Counted from the first letter of the stretch, positions 1 to 9,878 are shown. The stretch is 64,000 bases of DNA from CAYOEV01 sp964403075 (GCA_964403075.1 CAYOEV010000001.1:248001-312000), one strand, 5' to 3'. Numbers and translations are program-made. The notes: generated by a model from the letters alone, not told the origin.

Positions 1-1578
1 GAACTGAAGTCCTATCGTTCGGCTACCGGTAATTTTATTCACGAAGACCTACTCGCACCGGTTCCTGTGAAGAAAGAAGAAAGACCCATCCCTGAAGTGT
101 CACTTAAAACACTACAATACTATGAAGGGCTGGCTCCGAGTCAACAGTTACAAATCGACCGGATAGTGGCCATACAATACTTAAATAATCAATACTCAAA
201 AAATTCCGGTGACCAATCGGCTGAGGATGAACTATTTTTTAAGCAACTAGAGCGGGAAGAAAAAGATCATGTCCGTATGTTGGCCAAGCATTTCTCAGGG
301 ACCGTATTGAATCAAGCGGAGCGATCTTTCCTTAAAGGAAGCTTCACTTTTTACAGCAATCTAGCCCCGACCTTAAGGGCGCAATACAATACAGCCATTC
401 TGTCAAGAGTATTCAAGAAGAATGAACAAGCTTTTATCCTTTCCGAACAAGATCAACAGGCCTTATCAGCACTTAATGCATCAGAAAGGCAGATGGTTGA
501 CGAGTTAATTCTCTTTAGAAGCCTAAATCAACGCATCATTACAGAAAACCAATTGCCCGAAGCCAACGATCAGGCCACCTCCACCATCGCTCTACAGCTT
601 CCAACCTTCGATGCCAGCGGTTTCAAAGACATTACCATTCGCGGCCAATTAATAGGTGACCGTACAGGACAACCCAAAGCCCAACACCCTGTTAGTTTGC
701 AAGCTAAAACTGAAGAGCAAACCACCTACACAGTTTTTACCAACAACAATGGCGAATTTGTTTTTACGGTACCCAACCTACCTTACAGCGTGGTTACTGA
801 GCGCCCGGCAGAGGAGGCGGTGTACGTAAAGGATTTCGATATCAAAGGCCAACAAGTAGTGCCAGACGAAATATTCAGTAAACTAACCCAGGCGTATTTT
901 AACTCTGACGCTGCAGATTTAAGACCAGAAGGCAAGGTGCTTTTAGATGAAATCATTGCCGAGTATGGCAAAGGAAGTGTAAAAATTAATGTGGAAGCCC
1001 ATACCGACAACCAGGGCAATGAACGCTATAACGAAATATTGAGTAAACGCCGAGGATATAGTGCGCTGGAATATCTGGCTCAAAATAAAATTCCCAAGTC
1101 AGATCTAAGTGTACAGTGGTATGGCAAAGAACAGCCGAAAACTGTGAATAGCAATCCTTATGGCAGGCAGTTGAATCGCCGCATAGACATTGAGCTGGCT
1201 GCCAATGCACCCATCAATTACAACCCTGGCGTTTATTTTCTAGTGCGACCAAATGCGACTTTACAACAGATTGCCTCAAATACGCAGTTGTCCATTGCTG
1301 ACATAAAAAAATGGAATGGTATGACGTCCAATGAGCTGGAAGACTACCAACCTCTTCGATTGAAATTAAAGCCTGGCATAGAACCCAATGCCAATTTACT
1401 TATTCCCGCCAATGCCTCCGTTGATGATGATTTTTTATATACCGTCAAATCTGGCGAAAACGTAATTTCCATCGCACAAAAGTTTAATATTCCCGAAGAG
1501 TTGATCATGGAAATGAATAACCTTACCTCCCCACAGTTGGAAACCGGACAAGTGATAAGTATTTACGTTAAGTATTGA
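1..1578 (+). CDS. OmpA-family protein with two LysM-like domains, 5' end outside window
   Basis: The reading frame is open from base 1, so the N-terminus lies upstream; a GTG at 67 is only an internal candidate start. The first third is a charged helical region without a domain I recognise. A short beta-sandwich-like stretch follows (TNNNGEFVFTVPNLPYSV). Then comes an OmpA C-terminal peptidoglycan-binding domain, with AHTDNQGNERYN and GRQLNRRIDIEL as landmarks. The protein ends in two LysM-like repeats (starting near YFLVRPNATLQQIA and FLYTVKSGENVISIA). Both domain types bind peptidoglycan, so a periplasmic cell-wall anchoring role is inferred. It converges on a PorP/SprF gene 21 bases away. 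OmpA-like proteins are often found beside PorP/SprF genes in this phylum, which suggests a link to the surface locus to its right. Confidence 0.85.
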   Translation, partial: ELKSYRSATGNFIHEDLLAPVPVKKEERPIPEVSLKTLQYYEGLAPSQQLQIDRIVAIQYLNNQYSKNSGDQSAEDELFFKQLEREEKDHVRMLAKHFSGTVLNQAERSFLKGSFTFYSNLAPTLRAQYNTAILSRVFKKNEQAFILSEQDQQALSALNASERQMVDELILFRSLNQRIITENQLPEANDQATSTIALQLPTFDASGFKDITIRGQLIGDRTGQPKAQHPVSLQAKTEEQTTYTVFTNNNGEFVFTVPNLPYSVVTERPAEEAVYVKDFDIKGQQVVPDEIFSKLTQAYFNSDAADLRPEGKVLLDEIIAEYGKGSVKINVEAHTDNQGNERYNEILSKRRGYSALEYLAQNKIPKSDLSVQWYGKEQPKTVNSNPYGRQLNRRIDIELAANAPINYNPGVYFLVRPNATLQQIASNTQLSIADIKKWNGMTSNELEDYQPLRLKLKPGIEPNANLLIPANASVDDDFLYTVKSGENVISIAQKFNIPEELIMEMNNLTSPQLETGQVISIYVKY

Positions 1579-1599
1579 GGCCTTCGCAGTTTGATCTAC

Positions 1600-2655
1600 T
1601 TAAAAAAGTGGATTCGACATTTTACGATTCCGCACGTTCGGAGCCAGAAAGTATTGTAAGGCAATTTCAAATGATGACTGTGCCAAATTCACGTTCTTAT
1701 CTGAAGCAAAAAGCTTGCTGTTCATGTCGTAGCTTGCCCGAATACCGAAAGAATTCATTTGTACACCCCCAACAAATATGAACGCGTCTCTGAAGCGATA
1801 CCACGAGCCCAACAGCAATTGAATACCGGCATTACTGGATCGGTAACGAGATGCCTGCGGATCGTAGGCAAAATAAATACCCGCATTGAATTGATAATTA
1901 CCTCCTTGATAAAGGGCAAGTGCACTGGGAATTACAAAAACTTTATTGGCCTTTATTTCCACGCCACCATGGTATTTAAAAAGCATGGGCGATTTAAATT
2001 CCTCATCTTCCACAAAGCTCTTGTTGGCCTGGTTGATGTTAGTAACCGAAATGCCTGAAAAAGCGCTGAACGGATAAAGTAAATAATTGCGCTCCTGATT
2101 ATAATAATACATCAGGCCGGCATTTACAATTACATTGCCACGGCGGTCATTGAAACTGTTGTCCAGACCGGGTAAGGCATTGTCAAAACCGCCAGCTATA
2201 AAAGGGTTAAACTGTGAGCCTGTTTGGAATTCATCAAAATTTAATTCCTGATTTTCATAGCCCACCTGTACACCGACAGTAAAAATATCCGAACCTATGA
2301 TTCCAAATTTGAAATTATGGGCATAAGTCAGGAAGGCTGCGTTGTTTTGAAATAATCCGTTTGGTCCGCTTTTTTCATTGTAAGCCATAATCCCAAAGCC
2401 TCCAATTGATTTTTCCATTTTACCTCGCGGCTTGACCGGTATCACGATGGATACTTGCGTTAATTCGTTTACTGATAGGGCCTGATCACTTAACTGCCGT
2501 TTGTGATTCATGTGAGCGGACGGGAAGTTGTATACCCCTGCGAACGCCGGATTCAAAAATAGAGAGGCTGAAAAATATTGTGAAAACTGCTGATCCTGTG
2601 CTTGCAGTGCGTAGCCGCTGAAGACAATTAATGATAGGATAACGAATTTTTTCAT
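1600..2655 (-). CDS. PorP/SprF family type IX secretion outer-membrane protein
   Basis: 351 residues with a signal peptide (MKKFVILSLIVFSGYALQAQ) followed by the family hallmark DQQFSQYFSASLFLNPAFAG. The rest alternates short hydrophobic strands and glycine-rich turns, as expected of an outer-membrane barrel, and ends in a phenylalanine. PorP/SprF proteins assist secretion or surface attachment of partners that carry type B (CHU_C) sorting domains. The gene starts 3 bases after the stop of the CHU_C-domain gene at 2659-4053, so the two are almost certainly co-transcribed. The partner specificity is inferred from this arrangement. It is one of many paralogues usual in the phylum, so no more specific symbol is given. 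Confidence 0.9.
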   Translation of the reverse strand: MKKFVILSLIVFSGYALQAQDQQFSQYFSASLFLNPAFAGVYNFPSAHMNHKRQLSDQALSVNELTQVSIVIPVKPRGKMEKSIGGFGIMAYNEKSGPNGLFQNNAAFLTYAHNFKFGIIGSDIFTVGVQVGYENQELNFDEFQTGSQFNPFIAGGFDNALPGLDNSFNDRRGNVIVNAGLMYYYNQERNYLLYPFSAFSGISVTNINQANKSFVEDEEFKSPMLFKYHGGVEIKANKVFVIPSALALYQGGNYQFNAGIYFAYDPQASRYRSSNAGIQLLLGSWYRFRDAFIFVGGVQMNSFGIRASYDMNSKLFASDKNVNLAQSSFEIALQYFLAPNVRNRKMSNPLF

Positions 2656-2658
2656 GAT

Positions 2659-4053
2659 CTAACGCTGCAAATACACAGATCCCTGTTTAGCAAATGTGGT
2701 TCCATCTTCCCGCAATAGACTCACAGAATAGAAATATGTGCCGGTTGGGGAATCCCTGCCAGTTCGCGAATTTGTCCCATCCCAACCAATGTCACCCGCC
2801 TCCAACAAGTCAATTGTACGGTACACCTGCTCCCCAAATCGATTGTAAACCTCAAAGACAACTTCACGGAACTCATCTTTTTCTTCAAAGAAGACCCTGA
2901 AACGCTGGTTCAGGGGATCACTGGCCCGGGGTGAAAAAACCGTGGGCAAATACACCACGCCACCCGCTTCTACTATCGGTGTAACTCCAATACCAATGAA
3001 CTTCGTTTGGCCTTCGATAAATTGAATGGTGGTGTCCGCTCGGACCACCCCATCTGATGGAATCCCCTCATCTTCCTCATATTGCACCACATCATCAGGA
3101 AGGGGTAAGGCTGTATAAGGACCCTCGAGCGTATCTGAAACCACCACAGCTGCCGTTCGGAATGAATGCCTCAAATCATTGAATACAGACAACGCCTGAA
3201 ATGATAAGTCCTGATTTTCATAGGTCAATTCAATCTGTGCATTGTCTGTACTTGCGCCACTCAGATCCATTTGCCAAATACCTCCAGCCGAAACGCCAAG
3301 CAAGAGTCGATCTGGATTCAGTGGCGTGTTGGGAATGGAATAGTCAGCCGAATAGATAAAACTTCCTCCATCGTTGGCGTTCCTTAGAATTAACTCAGCA
3401 TAGGTCTGCTGGCCATTGGGCCCATCAATCAATCCCAGCGGAAATAATTTATCTCCTGAGCCAAGATGCGTCATTCGCCCTTGTACAAAAGAATTTGAGC
3501 TCCCTGGTGTCACGGTGGCCCCATCTTCAATAATTAACTGTGCGGTTTCGTCCACCACCAACACCCCACTATTGAGATTCAACTGATTTGTGATTATATA
3601 ATTTGTCTGATTCAGTGGTAATCGACTATTCGCACCCATATTGAGGGTCAAAACACCAATATTCAACGCTGTGGGTACTATGTTCTGAGTGGCATTCCCA
3701 ATGAATTCCAACTCCCCACCAATGGTATTGAATTGTGTGCCTGCCGACAGGATGTCTCCCGCGAGACTCAATTTGCCTGAATTGGAGAATGAAGCATTAT
3801 TTTCAAAATCTCCCTGCAATTGTAGCAACCCTTCTTGCGAAGCAATGCCCAAATTACCGTCATTGGTAAGGGAACCCAGCACAACCAATGACCCGTTGGT
3901 ACCCTGGATATTTATAGTTCCTAAGTTGTTTAGGTTGCCTCCCAAAACGATCTCCCCTTCGGTGACCAGATTGGCATTGCCCTGCACGTCCAACTGCTGA
4001 GCCGTCAAGCACAGATTTAAGCCCATCAATATGGAAGCCAGCATCTTTTTCAT
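2659..4053 (-). CDS. Secreted beta-repeat protein with gliding-motility-associated (CHU_C, type B) sorting domain
   Basis: 464 residues from the ATG at 4053. An earlier in-frame ATG at 4080 lies inside the upstream gene and lacks the clean signal peptide (MKKMLASILMGLNLCLTAQ). Residues about 20-170 are short N/G/L-rich repeats such as GNLNNLGTINIQG and GSLTNDGNLGIA, which suggest a beta-helix. The last 95 residues match the gliding-motility-associated C-terminal domain: YLPTVFSPRASDPLNQRFRV, then FEVYNRFGEQVYR, GWDGTNSRTGRDSPTGTYFY and a final VYLQR. This domain directs type IX secretion and normally needs a PorP/SprF partner, which is the next gene. The start codon follows the giant gene's stop with one base between. 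Confidence 0.88.
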   Translation of the reverse strand: MKKMLASILMGLNLCLTAQQLDVQGNANLVTEGEIVLGGNLNNLGTINIQGTNGSLVVLGSLTNDGNLGIASQEGLLQLQGDFENNASFSNSGKLSLAGDILSAGTQFNTIGGELEFIGNATQNIVPTALNIGVLTLNMGANSRLPLNQTNYIITNQLNLNSGVLVVDETAQLIIEDGATVTPGSSNSFVQGRMTHLGSGDKLFPLGLIDGPNGQQTYAELILRNANDGGSFIYSADYSIPNTPLNPDRLLLGVSAGGIWQMDLSGASTDNAQIELTYENQDLSFQALSVFNDLRHSFRTAAVVVSDTLEGPYTALPLPDDVVQYEEDEGIPSDGVVRADTTIQFIEGQTKFIGIGVTPIVEAGGVVYLPTVFSPRASDPLNQRFRVFFEEKDEFREVVFEVYNRFGEQVYRTIDLLEAGDIGWDGTNSRTGRDSPTGTYFYSVSLLREDGTTFAKQGSVYLQR

Positions 4054-4054
4054 T

Positions 4055-7000
4055 TTAATTGATGGATCTGTGTAGTTCAACCCATCCCCCGGCAGCCGTA
4101 GAATACAAGAGCGTGAGGGTAGATCCTAACTGATCTCCCTGCGGCACCCAGTCAGCACTTAGATTCGTGGACCCACTATCTGCCAATGTTACGGCAGAAG
4201 CAGCCCCGTCCACACTTGCACTTAAAACGATCACCAGCATCTGGCCGTCGGTTCCCGCGGTAAGCGTGATGGTCGTGTTTCCTGTCACGTCATCATTGAC
4301 ATTTAAATAGGACAGCGAACCGACCGACAGGTTAGTGCCTCCCGAAAGATCTTCCGCTGGATTTGCTGCCAATGACATTTTGGAAGAAGTTACCGCAGCG
4401 GGTACAGTCGCGCCGATGTTCGTATTATCAATGGTCCCACCATCTACATCCACCGTCGTCAGCGTAGTGAGGTCATCACTTGTAATGGTTCCATCTAAAA
4501 TCTCATCTGTACCTACAGCTCCATTAGCAATTTGTGTAGCAGTCACCGCATCCGTAGCAATGTCTGCCGATTCAATCTCGCCGGCCGCCAACAGCAACGT
4601 GCCCGCACTTACACTTACATCCAGCGTCTCACCTGCACCTAAGCTTACCGTACCCAACCCATCGTCGTTCAGCGTACCATCTACCAGATCGATACCATCC
4701 CAATAAGGAATTGCTCCCGTAGTGCCACTTAACACCACGTCGACAGAGCTGATGTTCGTATCCACATAATCCTTCGTGGCTGCATCCTGACTGCCCACAG
4801 GGTTCAACACATTGCTCAAAAGGTTGCTACCCACATCAACCGTGGCCACAGCAGGTCCAAAACCACTTAAAGGAATATTGGCCTTGTCCAGATCTCCGTT
4901 GGCCACTGTGCCATCGGCAATTTCATTTGTTCCCACCGCATTGGCCACGAGCTGGGCATCTCCTGTATTATCCAGGGTGAGGTCTCCGGTGATACCCACG
5001 CTATTGACGGTAGTGCCATCGCCTATGAGCATATTACCATCTCCGCTTGCAACAACCTCCGCTTCCACACCTGCCACACCCACATAAATACTTCCGGAGG
5101 TCAGCGCTTGAGAACTATTGATATCATTCAAGGTGGCCAAGATTTGGTCTCCACCAAGATCGGGAATGGTTAGCGTATTGTTGACGGACTGATTTTGCAC
5201 AGCGAGCGTGAGGTCTGCAGTGGCCTCATCAAAAACGATGTCGCTGCCAAAAGTCGCGTTGTTAAATAACACATTGTCGATGGTGCCACCATCTACATCC
5301 ACCGTAAGCAGCGTAGTGAGGTCATCACTTGTAATGGTGCCATTTGCTATGTCATCTGTGGTGATGGTTCCATCTAAAATGTCTTCACTTAAGATGGTGC
5401 CATCGGCAATTTCATTTGTTCCCACCGCATTGGCCACGAGCTGGGCATCTCCTGTATTATCCAGGGTGAGGTCTCCGGTGATACCCACGCTATTGACGGT
5501 AGTGCCATCGCCTATGAGCATATTACCATCTCCGCTTGCAACAACCTCCGCTTCCACACCTGCCACACCCACATAAATACTTCCGGAGGTCAGCGCTTGA
5601 GAACTATTGATATCATTCAAGGTGGCCAAGATTTGGTCTCCACCAAGATCGGGAATGGTTAGCGTATTGTTGACGGACTGATTTTGCACAGCGAGCGTGA
5701 GGTCTGCAGTGGCCTCATCAAAAACAATGTTACTGCCGAAAGTCGCGTTGTTAAATACCACATTGTCGATGGTGCCCCCATTGATGTCTATAGAAGAAAG
5801 TGTACCCAGATCGGCAGCGGTCAAACTTCCATCTTGAATATCCGCAGCCGTAAGTGTTTCGTTTTGTACCTTATCGCTATTAACGACACCGGTACCTAAA
5901 GTAAGCACGCCTGTATTGCTGAGACTGGCGTCCCCACTGATGGTAACTTCTGTGGCCACGCCTGCATTACCTACATAAATGTTGGCATCTGTAAGATCGT
6001 TGATACCATCTACCTGACTTTTCAAGGCAATTTCATCCGATATACCACCTAAGTCTGGGATGCCCAAGGTAGCATTTCCGGTCTGGTCACTGACTGCAAG
6101 GGATAGATCACCGTTGGTTTCATCAAAAGTAAGATCATTCTGAAAAATGGTGGTGCCCGTGAAGGTGGAGCTATTCAATATGGACGTCGCAAGCGTCACA
6201 TTGTCTATGGTGCCTCCGCTTATTTTGTTACCACTAATTTGATCATCAGCTAAGGTGAAGGTACCAAGCGAAACATCTAACTCTCCCAGTATATCCACTG
6301 TACTTCCCACGGCTACATTGATGGTACCCCCCGAGATATTCAAATCATTTCCTCCCAGACTCAGATCTCCTCCAAACGCGATTGGGGTAACGCCGTCATC
6401 CGTGATGCGACTATCGCTCAAAGTGGTGCCATCCCACACCGTAATCTTATTGGCACTAACCCCGCCTAATATACTCGCATCATCAATGGCATCACGCACC
6501 GCTTTCTCTGTAGGAATGGCACTATCAGCACCAGGAATGCCAATTCCAGTCACCACATCTGCTATGGTTCTTGTCTTCAATTGAATACTCGTAGATGCTT
6601 CTAAAGTCGTAAAGATCCCGGAAGACGCCCCGGTAGCACCAATTGGGGAGTTATCCACGCTGCCGCCATCTATGGTGATGTCGTTGGCTACTTCACTGTC
6701 ATCCACCACCTCTGTTGAGGCGACCAGGTCACTGGCTGTGCCCACTGTGATGGCTGACTGGGCTATGTAAGTGGGATTACCACTCGCATCGGTGGCCAGC
6801 AATTGATCAGGCGACCCATCCTCAATTTTATCGAGTGTCACCTCGCCATTTTGAATTTCATTCGCCTGAATGGCATCATTGCTCAAATTTACCGTTCCGG
6901 TTACATTCAAGGTGGTAGATGTGAGATTAGTAAAACCTCCATCTCTCGGGGTTGTTTGTCCGACCGGCGTGTTCTCTATGCTCCCGCCATCTATGGTGAT

Positions 7001-9655
7001 GTTGTTGGCCACTTCTAAGTCTGAGATCGCGTCATTAGGAAAGACTACGGTACTCGTTGCACTCAGCGTGGTAAAAGCTCCAGAAGACGCCCCGGAAGCA
7101 CCGATTGGTGAGTTGTTGACGCTGCCACCATCTATGGTGATGTCGTCCTCTACTTCACTGTCTTCCACCACCTCTGTTGAGGCGACAAGGTCACTGGCTG
7201 CGCCCACTGTGATGGCTGACTGGGCTATGTAAATGGGATTACCACTACCATCCGTAGCCAGCAATTGATCGGGCGATCCATCTGCAATTTTGTTGAGTGT
7301 CACCTGATTGTTTTCAATTTCATTTGCCTGAATGGCATCGTTGCCGAGTGTTACCGGGCCGGTAGATTCTAAACTCGAAAAGCGCCCACTTGAAGCATTG
7401 GTTAGACCGATAGGAGTCGCATTAATCACCCCACCAGCAATGGTGAGGTCATCGACCACCTCATCATCCTGTAAGTCGTCTCCTGTTAAACTAAAAGCAC
7501 CGGAAGCAGCTAGACTGGTAAACACACCGGTAGAAGGCGTCGTGGTTCCGATAGGTGAAGAATCTATCGTCCCTCCCTCAATCGTCAAATCATTCTCGAC
7601 AAAAGCATCAGTAATAGCATTGGCTGGAAAGGTGACTGTCCCGTTGGCATTCAGGTCGGTAAAATTACCCGCTGCACGGGTGGAGGCCCCGATGATCGTA
7701 TTATCGATGTTGCCTCCATTAATATCCACATTAGGGAATATCCCCTGCCCACTTAACACCGTGAGGTTGTTGGTAACGGTAAGCCCGTTCGAAGCCGAAA
7801 TGTTTACACCCTGATTACCTGTAATGGTCACGTTACCTCCTCCGACCGTCGTGGTGATGGTATTGCCATCTAGGTAGGCCTGGTTCAGATCCTGACCATC
7901 TACCCGATTATCTACATAGTCTTTCACCTCTTCGGCTGTGACGAGGGCATCGCCGGCCGCAGATAGATTAAGGTTGGTTTCGATATCGTTGACCGTTACC
8001 GTCCCCAACACCAGGTTTTGACCATCCATGTCCAACCCACCGCTAGCGGTAATCAACCCGTTGGCGTCCAGACTACTCAGGAAGTTACTCGATTGATTCA
8101 CCTGCAGGGTGCCACGGATTTCGGTGTTCTGACCCGCGGTAGAAAGCGTCACCTGACCGGCGATGCTGTTGGGGCCACCGGATACGGACAGGCCGCCCGT
8201 GTTGTTCAGTTGGAAAGGTTGGCTACCCGTAACCGTAAAGGGCGCGCTGGACAAATCCAGGTCCGAACCGTCCACCGCATTGTCCTGAATGGTGACCGTT
8301 CCTCCGCCACCTACGTTGATATCACCCGTGAGATTGCCTCTAAACAGCGTCGTCTGGTTACCCCAGAGAAAGCGTGCCTGGGTATTTCCGGAAAGCAGGG
8401 ATTGTGCTACGGTACCGGTACTTTCTCCTAAAAATATCTCTCCATCCGCCAGCTCCGTCAGGGTAAAATTGGATCTTAATTCCCAAGCCAGGGTGCCGTC
8501 TCCCTGGGTAACCAGTACACTGTTATTTTGCGTAAGGAACCATTCCGTCAGGAAGTATTCATCTGAACTTACAGGAACAGGATTTCTGTAAGAGGCCAAA
8601 ATCGCCTTGTTCGGATCCGAAGCTTCGGGCAGCAGCGTGTTTCGCTGAGAGCCAAGGATCTTGGCTTCAGCGTCAATGGTAAAATTGGGAATCTTATTAT
8701 TGGTCACTGAATTATCTGCCAATTGCGGCGTGTTGATGCCGGCATCGTTCACCCTGAGCACATCCCCATTCAGACCCAGCGTGGTACCATCCACATTTAC
8801 GTCCAGCACTCCCGCGTTTTCAATCACACCCGCCCCATCGATGGCAGCCAGGTCGATGGCTACTGCATCAGCAACCAATTGGATGCCATTACCTGCATTC
8901 ACTTGCAGGCTTCCATCACCTGCCTGGGTAAGTCCGTCTCCCGCTACATCGGCGTTGATTTTGTTTCGGTCTACCACGTCATCCAGTATGTTCAAGGTAG
9001 CCGTGCCATCGCCTAAATTTGTCAATGTCACTGTGCCGCTGAGATTGCCGTCGAATGTGATCGTTGGGCTTTTGTTGATTGCCACGGAAGGCAAGATGGT
9101 ACTTCCTGCACCGATGGTCACGTTTTCCAGGTCTGCTGCTTGCAAAAACTGGGCGCGTGTCGTGCGCCCGGTGGATGTGCCATTGACGACCAGTAATTCG
9201 GATGTTGCAGTGGCTATTTCTGTGCTAAAATCACCGATTTCAAAATCGAGGACACCGGCCGTGGCCGATAATCCATTCCCGGCGATGTCATCGACAAAGT
9301 CGTCCGTAATCGTCAAATTGGGCCAATCACCTTCCAGATCTCCGGCAGCAGTCAGTGTGCCCAGAATGCCCAGACCTTGCCGCCATGCACCGCCATCCCA
9401 ATGGTAGTAAATACCCTGGGAGGTGTTAAACACCATCATACCAGCTTCCGCAGACCCCAGACCACCTACATTTAAATGATTGCTTACCCGGGGAATCAGC
9501 AACCCCTGGTCATCATTTGGCGCCACCAGCTCCAGTACCGCCCTGGCGTTCACCGTTCCTCCGGTATTGATACCTACCGAGTTGTTTTGCGCCTGACCCA
9601 CATAAGCAATCACCAAAGTGCCTAGGGCCAAACAGAGTGTCTTAATTCGAATCAT
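4055..9655 (-). CDS. Giant secreted repeat protein, tail-fibre/adhesin-like
   Basis: About 1866 residues. I take the ATG at 9655 (MIRIKTLCLALGTLVIAYVG, a signal peptide); an in-frame TTG lies three codons upstream. After the signal comes a short domain common at the head of Bacteroidota repeat proteins (VGINTGGTVNARAVLELVAP, LLIPRVSN, YHWDGGAWRQ). The body is a long series of G/T/N/D-rich beta-strand repeats, for example ITIDGGSVDNSPIGATGASS, VGTNEIADGT and NTLTIPDLGGDQILATLNDI. I find neither a recognisable type IX sorting domain nor an endosialidase chaperone at the C-terminus (ending GGWVELHRSIN). The following two genes encode a CHU_C-domain protein and PorP/SprF, so it is probably part of the same surface structure. 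Function is inferred; adhesin or filament is the likeliest reading. Confidence 0.8.
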   Translation of the reverse strand: MIRIKTLCLALGTLVIAYVGQAQNNSVGINTGGTVNARAVLELVAPNDDQGLLIPRVSNHLNVGGLGSAEAGMMVFNTSQGIYYHWDGGAWRQGLGILGTLTAAGDLEGDWPNLTITDDFVDDIAGNGLSATAGVLDFEIGDFSTEIATATSELLVVNGTSTGRTTRAQFLQAADLENVTIGAGSTILPSVAINKSPTITFDGNLSGTVTLTNLGDGTATLNILDDVVDRNKINADVAGDGLTQAGDGSLQVNAGNGIQLVADAVAIDLAAIDGAGVIENAGVLDVNVDGTTLGLNGDVLRVNDAGINTPQLADNSVTNNKIPNFTIDAEAKILGSQRNTLLPEASDPNKAILASYRNPVPVSSDEYFLTEWFLTQNNSVLVTQGDGTLAWELRSNFTLTELADGEIFLGESTGTVAQSLLSGNTQARFLWGNQTTLFRGNLTGDINVGGGGTVTIQDNAVDGSDLDLSSAPFTVTGSQPFQLNNTGGLSVSGGPNSIAGQVTLSTAGQNTEIRGTLQVNQSSNFLSSLDANGLITASGGLDMDGQNLVLGTVTVNDIETNLNLSAAGDALVTAEEVKDYVDNRVDGQDLNQAYLDGNTITTTVGGGNVTITGNQGVNISASNGLTVTNNLTVLSGQGIFPNVDINGGNIDNTIIGASTRAAGNFTDLNANGTVTFPANAITDAFVENDLTIEGGTIDSSPIGTTTPSTGVFTSLAASGAFSLTGDDLQDDEVVDDLTIAGGVINATPIGLTNASSGRFSSLESTGPVTLGNDAIQANEIENNQVTLNKIADGSPDQLLATDGSGNPIYIAQSAITVGAASDLVASTEVVEDSEVEDDITIDGGSVNNSPIGASGASSGAFTTLSATSTVVFPNDAISDLEVANNITIDGGSIENTPVGQTTPRDGGFTNLTSTTLNVTGTVNLSNDAIQANEIQNGEVTLDKIEDGSPDQLLATDASGNPTYIAQSAITVGTASDLVASTEVVDDSEVANDITIDGGSVDNSPIGATGASSGIFTTLEASTSIQLKTRTIADVVTGIGIPGADSAIPTEKAVRDAIDDASILGGVSANKITVWDGTTLSDSRITDDGVTPIAFGGDLSLGGNDLNISGGTINVAVGSTVDILGELDVSLGTFTLADDQISGNKISGGTIDNVTLATSILNSSTFTGTTIFQNDLTFDETNGDLSLAVSDQTGNATLGIPDLGGISDEIALKSQVDGINDLTDANIYVGNAGVATEVTISGDASLSNTGVLTLGTGVVNSDKVQNETLTAADIQDGSLTAADLGTLSSIDINGGTIDNVVFNNATFGSNIVFDEATADLTLAVQNQSVNNTLTIPDLGGDQILATLNDINSSQALTSGSIYVGVAGVEAEVVASGDGNMLIGDGTTVNSVGITGDLTLDNTGDAQLVANAVGTNEIADGTILSEDILDGTITTDDIANGTITSDDLTTLLTVDVDGGTIDNVLFNNATFGSDIVFDEATADLTLAVQNQSVNNTLTIPDLGGDQILATLNDINSSQALTSGSIYVGVAGVEAEVVASGDGNMLIGDGTTVNSVGITGDLTLDNTGDAQLVANAVGTNEIADGTVANGDLDKANIPLSGFGPAVATVDVGSNLLSNVLNPVGSQDAATKDYVDTNISSVDVVLSGTTGAIPYWDGIDLVDGTLNDDGLGTVSLGAGETLDVSVSAGTLLLAAGEIESADIATDAVTATQIANGAVGTDEILDGTITSDDLTTLTTVDVDGGTIDNTNIGATVPAAVTSSKMSLAANPAEDLSGGTNLSVGSLSYLNVNDDVTGNTTITLTAGTDGQMLVIVLSASVDGAASAVTLADSGSTNLSADWVPQGDQLGSTLTLLYSTAAGGWVELHRSIN
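4908..5236. repeat. 329-base exact direct repeat, copy 1, inside the giant gene
   Basis: Base-for-base comparison with 5397-5725 shows no difference over 329 bases. The copies are offset by 489 bases, exactly 163 codons. Flanking sequence stays similar for about 60 more bases at the right end. In protein terms the unit runs from VQNQSVNNTLTIPDLGG to VGTNEIADGT. Confidence 0.97.
5397..5725. repeat. 329-base exact direct repeat, copy 2, inside the giant gene
   Basis: Second copy of the repeat at 4908-5236. The spacing is a multiple of three, so recombination between the copies would add or remove 163 codons without a frameshift. Confidence 0.97.
6621..6880. repeat. Diverged direct repeat, copy 1, inside the giant gene
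   Basis: Closely similar, not identical, to 7083-7342 with a 462-base (154-codon) offset. It encodes the block SPDQLLATDASGNPTYIAQS followed by DDSEVANDITIDGGSV. Scattered substitutions, many silent, mark it as older than the 329-base pair. Confidence 0.85.
7083..7342. repeat. Diverged direct repeat, copy 2, inside the giant gene
   Basis: Partner of 6621-6880. It encodes SPDQLLATDGSGNPIYIAQS and EDSEVEDDITIDGGSV, differing from copy 1 at several residues. The edges are approximate because similarity fades gradually. Confidence 0.85.
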
Positions 9656-9878
9656 GTTTCTCAAGTGTTTGACAAGAAGCCATACCTGTTGCAGCTATAA
9701 AATTAAGGCTTAAAGCAGTGGTAAGGTTGGATAGGATAAATTATTAATCTCCAAGGATTTGTCTCAGACAAAAAAACGGGATGCTTCGGTGCAACGCAAT
9801 ACCCCTAGGTAGGTATTTTAGTGCACCCACGGTTAGTAATGCCCAAAAGTAATCATTTTCAATTCATGAAAAAATATC

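Noticed and set aside
4908..5725. Mobile element or insertion behind the direct repeats
   Set aside because: There is no transposase, no inverted ends and no target duplication; the repeats lie within one coding frame.
8661..9407. Long open frame (248 codons) on the plus strand opposite the giant gene
   Set aside because: It mirrors the repetitive T/G/D-rich coding strand, has no signal or domain, and shows low-complexity S/P/V composition typical of antisense frames. The same holds for other plus-strand frames at 4335-7814.
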